Shown: piece by piece, positions 31,813-34,284 of the stretch
Position numbering within the stretch: position 1 is the stretch's first letter
How the letters are laid out: every line of letters starts with the position of its first letter
Origin: an uncultured Bacteroidia bacterium
GTDB lineage: Bacteria; Bacteroidota; Bacteroidia; J057; CALAJH01
Assembly (NCBI GenBank): GCA_937922655.1
Contig: CALAJH010000068.1
Span: forward strand, 1 to 34,284
Direction: 5' to 3'
DNA length: 34,284 bases
The notes under the pieces: model-generated
Database searches by the model: none
What the model was told of the DNA's origin: nothing
What the model saw: the letters and a program-made list of their open reading frames with translations, nothing else
Translations under genes and position numbers: made by a program

Positions 31813-33744
31813 ATGCGGCGACTTCACCCATTTCCAATCGTTTGTACGACGATACTTTTTTGCCTTTGGTCGAACCATGCTTGTGCCCGGGCGGTGTATC
31901 GCTACGTCGTGGACTTGACGAACGTGAACGACGACAAGGTTCGGGTAACCTTGGACTGCTCTTCTTTGGAATTAACGCCCGTAACCGCAGGCAAATACAA
32001 AGGCTTTAGGTTTAATTTTCCGACCACCGTTCCGGGTACATACGCCAAACAGAACTATGGCAAATACATCGAGGACTTCAAGGCCAACGACGCTTCGGAT
32101 AAAGCGTTAAAGGTTGCGCGCTTTGGCTTGAACGCATTTATTGTATTGGGAGACCACGCGCCTAAAAACATTTCTTACAAAGTAAACGACACCTTTGACG
32201 CCAAGATAAAACAAGACAAAGTATTCGAACCCGCGGGAACGAATTTCGATGCGGGCAAAAACTTTGTTGTCAACGCGGGCGGAATGTTTGGGTTTTTTCA
32301 CGGTACGGAGAAAGTTCCGTTTGAAATCCATTACAAAAAGCCCGCCGAATTATACGGCGTAACGGTTTTGGAACCCTTAAAGTCCGATAAATTCAGTCAA
32401 TCTTTTCGTGCCGAAAGTTATCACAAACTGGTGGATTGTCCCGTGATGTTTGCCCGCCCCGATACCGCCATGTTCAATATCGGAAACACCAAAGTCGTTT
32501 TGAGTGTTTTCAATGAAAGGGGATACAGGGCCGCGAAGTTGTTGTACGAAAAACTAAAACCTTCCATGGAGGCCATTGAGAAGTTTTTGCCCGCCATGCC
32601 CGTCGACAACTATTCGTTTATCGTATTTATCAAGGACTTTACCTTCATCGGCAACAAAATGAAGGGCGGAAGAATCAATTTTTACGAGGAATGGAAACTC
32701 AACAAGTTTTTGGACCAACAAAATTTCGGCGCCTTGGAACACGGCAATTCGTCGATGTATTTTCTGCCCGACTTCGGCGATACCTCGTACATTAGCATTT
32801 TCCAAGACGTGGCGATACACGAGTTTATACACATCATTACCCCGTTGAATTTACACAGTGAAAGAATTGCCAATTTCGATTATGTAGAACCTAAAATGTC
32901 CGCTCATTTGTGGTTGTACGAAGGGGTGATAGAATATTTTGCCGGTTTGATTCAACTGCAAGGCGGATTGATTACGCCGCCCAAGTATCTCGATGAAATT
33001 ATGCGCCACAAAATCAAAACCGCCGAACAGTTTCCTTATAAACAAATGTCTTTTACCCAAATGAGCGAAAACGTATTGAATCCGCCTTACAAACAACAAT
33101 ACAATCAAGTGTACGATTTGGGAGCCGTTCTTGCTTGGATGTTGGATATCGAAGTTCTTTATTTGACCCAAGGAAAGAAGACTTTAAAAGACGTGGTTTT
33201 GGAATTAAGCAGAAAATACGGCCCCGACAATCCTTTTAAAGAAGAAGACATTATCAAGGACTTTGTCGGCTTGGTACATCCCAACCTTCAAAATTTTTTT
33301 GACAAACACATCTCCGGCAACGAGCCGGTAAAACTGTCGAACATGCTGGCCAAAGTCGGCGTCGATTATAGGGACGTCGTTCGCGAAAGGGCGCCCGTTG
33401 ATTTGCTTTCCGAAAAGGACAACGACGTCAAACTCAGCTCGGTTTACGTTTTTGGCGGGTATATGGTAAAGAAAGTGGGCAAAAAGGAATCGGCGGGGTT
33501 GAAAAAAGGTGATTTTATCTACGAAGTCGATTTGGAAAACGCCTTTAAGAAGCCCGACGGAAGCTATGTCTCCGATGGCGAACCGATTCGCATTCCCATC
33601 CATCGAAACGGCTCCAAAACTTATCTTTCCACCCAAGCCCGATTTAAAGAAGTGGACGTTCAGCACAAACTCACCCTTCAATCCGCGCCGACGGCCGAAG
33701 CATTAAGGCTGCAGCGCCGTTGGGCGGGCGCCAAAGCCGGTTGA
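31813..33744 (+). CDS. Exported M61-family (glycyl aminopeptidase-like) metallopeptidase with PDZ domain
   Basis: A 643-aa protein with a signal peptide (about 1-26, IVCTTILFCLWSNHACA). The N-terminal beta-sandwich domain of M61 proteins covers about 28-230. The gluzincin catalytic domain has zinc motif H336-E-F-I-H340 in FQDVAIHEFIHIITPLNLHS and the third ligand in HLWLYEGVIEYFAGL. The thermolysin-like C-terminal helical domain includes YNQVYDLGAVLAWMLDIEVL. A degenerate PDZ-like domain (about 535-620: GGYMVKKVGKKESAGLKKGD) follows. Catalytic residues look intact, so a periplasmic or surface peptidase is likely; M61 enzymes prefer small N-terminal residues (family knowledge). The gene uses TTA codons that are rare in susC and acs. 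A thioredoxin-like gene follows 50 bp downstream. Confidence 0.92.
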   Translation: MRRLHPFPIVCTTILFCLWSNHACARAVYRYVVDLTNVNDDKVRVTLDCSSLELTPVTAGKYKGFRFNFPTTVPGTYAKQNYGKYIEDFKANDASDKALKVARFGLNAFIVLGDHAPKNISYKVNDTFDAKIKQDKVFEPAGTNFDAGKNFVVNAGGMFGFFHGTEKVPFEIHYKKPAELYGVTVLEPLKSDKFSQSFRAESYHKLVDCPVMFARPDTAMFNIGNTKVVLSVFNERGYRAAKLLYEKLKPSMEAIEKFLPAMPVDNYSFIVFIKDFTFIGNKMKGGRINFYEEWKLNKFLDQQNFGALEHGNSSMYFLPDFGDTSYISIFQDVAIHEFIHIITPLNLHSERIANFDYVEPKMSAHLWLYEGVIEYFAGLIQLQGGLITPPKYLDEIMRHKIKTAEQFPYKQMSFTQMSENVLNPPYKQQYNQVYDLGAVLAWMLDIEVLYLTQGKKTLKDVVLELSRKYGPDNPFKEEDIIKDFVGLVHPNLQNFFDKHISGNEPVKLSNMLAKVGVDYRDVVRERAPVDLLSEKDNDVKLSSVYVFGGYMVKKVGKKESAGLKKGDFIYEVDLENAFKKPDGSYVSDGEPIRIPIHRNGSKTYLSTQARFKEVDVQHKLTLQSAPTAEALRLQRRWAGAKAG

Positions 33745-33757
33745 TTTAGGCACGATT

Positions 33758-33786
33758 TTTGTCTACATCTTTTGCATTGATTTTTG
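33758..33786 (+). promoter_or_regulatory. Weak candidate promoter of the thioredoxin-like gene
   Basis: TTTG (33758-33761), 17 bp, then GATTTTTG (33779-33786), one mismatch from TAnnTTTG. The spacer is shorter than usual, and the gene could equally be read through from the M61 gene. Confidence 0.3.
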
Positions 33787-33794
33787 GGATATCC

Positions 33795-34283
33795 ATGGTT
33801 CAAAAAGTATTTTACGTCCTGCCGTTTTGGGCGTTTTTTGCCGCATCGTCGCTTTTCGCTCAAAACACCCCCGCAAAATTGCAGGATTTTCGTTTTTACG
33901 ACGCGGCGGGCAAACCTTTCGCAAAGGCCAACCTCATGCCCGAACAACCCCTTTTGGTCTTTTATTTCAATCCCGATTGCGACCATTGCCAACAGCAAGC
34001 CCAATGGGTGCATGAAGGGCTTTCAAAAATCAAGGCCAAAAACGGTCAAATGATGTGGGTCTCCGACGCCGATATGCCCGATATCGTCAATTTTCGCAAA
34101 AACTATTTTCCTTCCAACGTCGGCGTTCCCATGTTTTTTGTGCAAGACAAGGACATGAAAATCGACGATTGGTTTGGTTACAGCGAGGTTCCCACCATTT
34201 TGGTTTACGACCGCGCCGGCAACTTCGTCGTCAAGTTCAAAAAAGAAACGTCCGTGGACGAGCTGGTTAAACACTTGAAGTGA
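33795..34283 (+). CDS. Periplasmic thioredoxin-like (TlpA/redoxin) protein
   Basis: A 162-aa protein with a signal peptide (1-23, ending SLFAQ) and a compact thioredoxin fold. The redox site is C62-D-H-C65 in VFYFNPDCDHCQQQAQWV, and the cis-Pro loop is SEVPTILVYDRAGNFVVKF. This loop pattern (NPDCxHCQ) is typical of Bacteroidota periplasmic redoxins that act as disulfide reductases or in envelope redox homeostasis; the substrate is unknown. I chose ATG 33795; the open frame reaches back to 33759, but the extra twelve residues precede a normal signal peptide. The stop codon ends one base before the window edge, so the gene is complete. Possibly co-transcribed with the M61 peptidase. Confidence 0.92.
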   Translation: MVQKVFYVLPFWAFFAASSLFAQNTPAKLQDFRFYDAAGKPFAKANLMPEQPLLVFYFNPDCDHCQQQAQWVHEGLSKIKAKNGQMMWVSDADMPDIVNFRKNYFPSNVGVPMFFVQDKDMKIDDWFGYSEVPTILVYDRAGNFVVKFKKETSVDELVKHLK

Positions 34284-34284
34284 G

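Overview
The window looks like chromosomal DNA of a free-living member of the phylum Bacteroidota, GC-rich for that group. Four things point there. There is a SusC/SusD outer-membrane pair. There is a giant cell-surface protein with SprB-type repeats and a type B type-IX-secretion (T9SS) C-terminus, of the kind found in gliding Bacteroidota. Several genes carry the phylum's promoter (TTTG, about 20 bp, TAnnTTTG). Shine-Dalgarno sites are generally absent. The class (Saprospiria, Chitinophagia and Cytophagia are all possible) cannot be fixed by eye. I see no tRNA, rRNA, CRISPR array or insertion sequence. The only hint of mobile DNA is a partial terminase-like gene at the left edge.

Layout. 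1-180: end-truncated gene (-). 387-1832: secreted formylglycine-generating-enzyme-like protein (-). 1859-2407: ubiX (+). 2399-3291: operon of two tiny membrane proteins and the DNA glycosylase mpg (-). 3431-4297: CDF metal exporter (+), convergent with a 930-aa TonB-receptor-like outer-membrane protein at 4335-7127 (-). 7430-9337: acs (+). 9446-14293: SusC/SusD operon (+) closed by a strong terminator. 14489-17029: TPR sensor histidine kinase (+), whose stop codon overlaps that of the 1712-aa SprB-repeat adhesin at 17026-22164 (-). 22315-24519: bifunctional Rel (+). 24547-28947: leftward thiol/sulfur-flavoured block with a GAF/fRMsr-like protein, a CxC redoxin, a hybrid sensor kinase, TusA and a DsrE-like protein. 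29271-31722: rightward ankyrin-repeat protein, NuoE-like protein and CarA, joined by two TAATG stop/start overlaps. 31813-34283: M61 peptidase and a CxxC thioredoxin-like protein (+).

How the genes work together. Most are housekeeping (acetate activation, stringent response, flavin prenylation, DNA repair, pyrimidine/arginine precursor synthesis) mixed with envelope functions (TonB-type uptake, T9SS export, surface adhesion, periplasmic sensing). Two arrangements are the most promising for new biology. The first is the thiol/persulfide block, in which a membrane hybrid kinase sits between a redoxin gene and a tusA-dsrE pair. The second is the translationally coupled ankyrin-nuoE-carA operon, which places an exported ankyrin protein, an isolated 2Fe-2S thioredoxin-fold subunit and a glutamine amidotransferase under one transcript. 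A smaller one is a pair of 46- and 55-residue membrane proteins coupled to mpg. No element here is clearly a new defence or mobile system.
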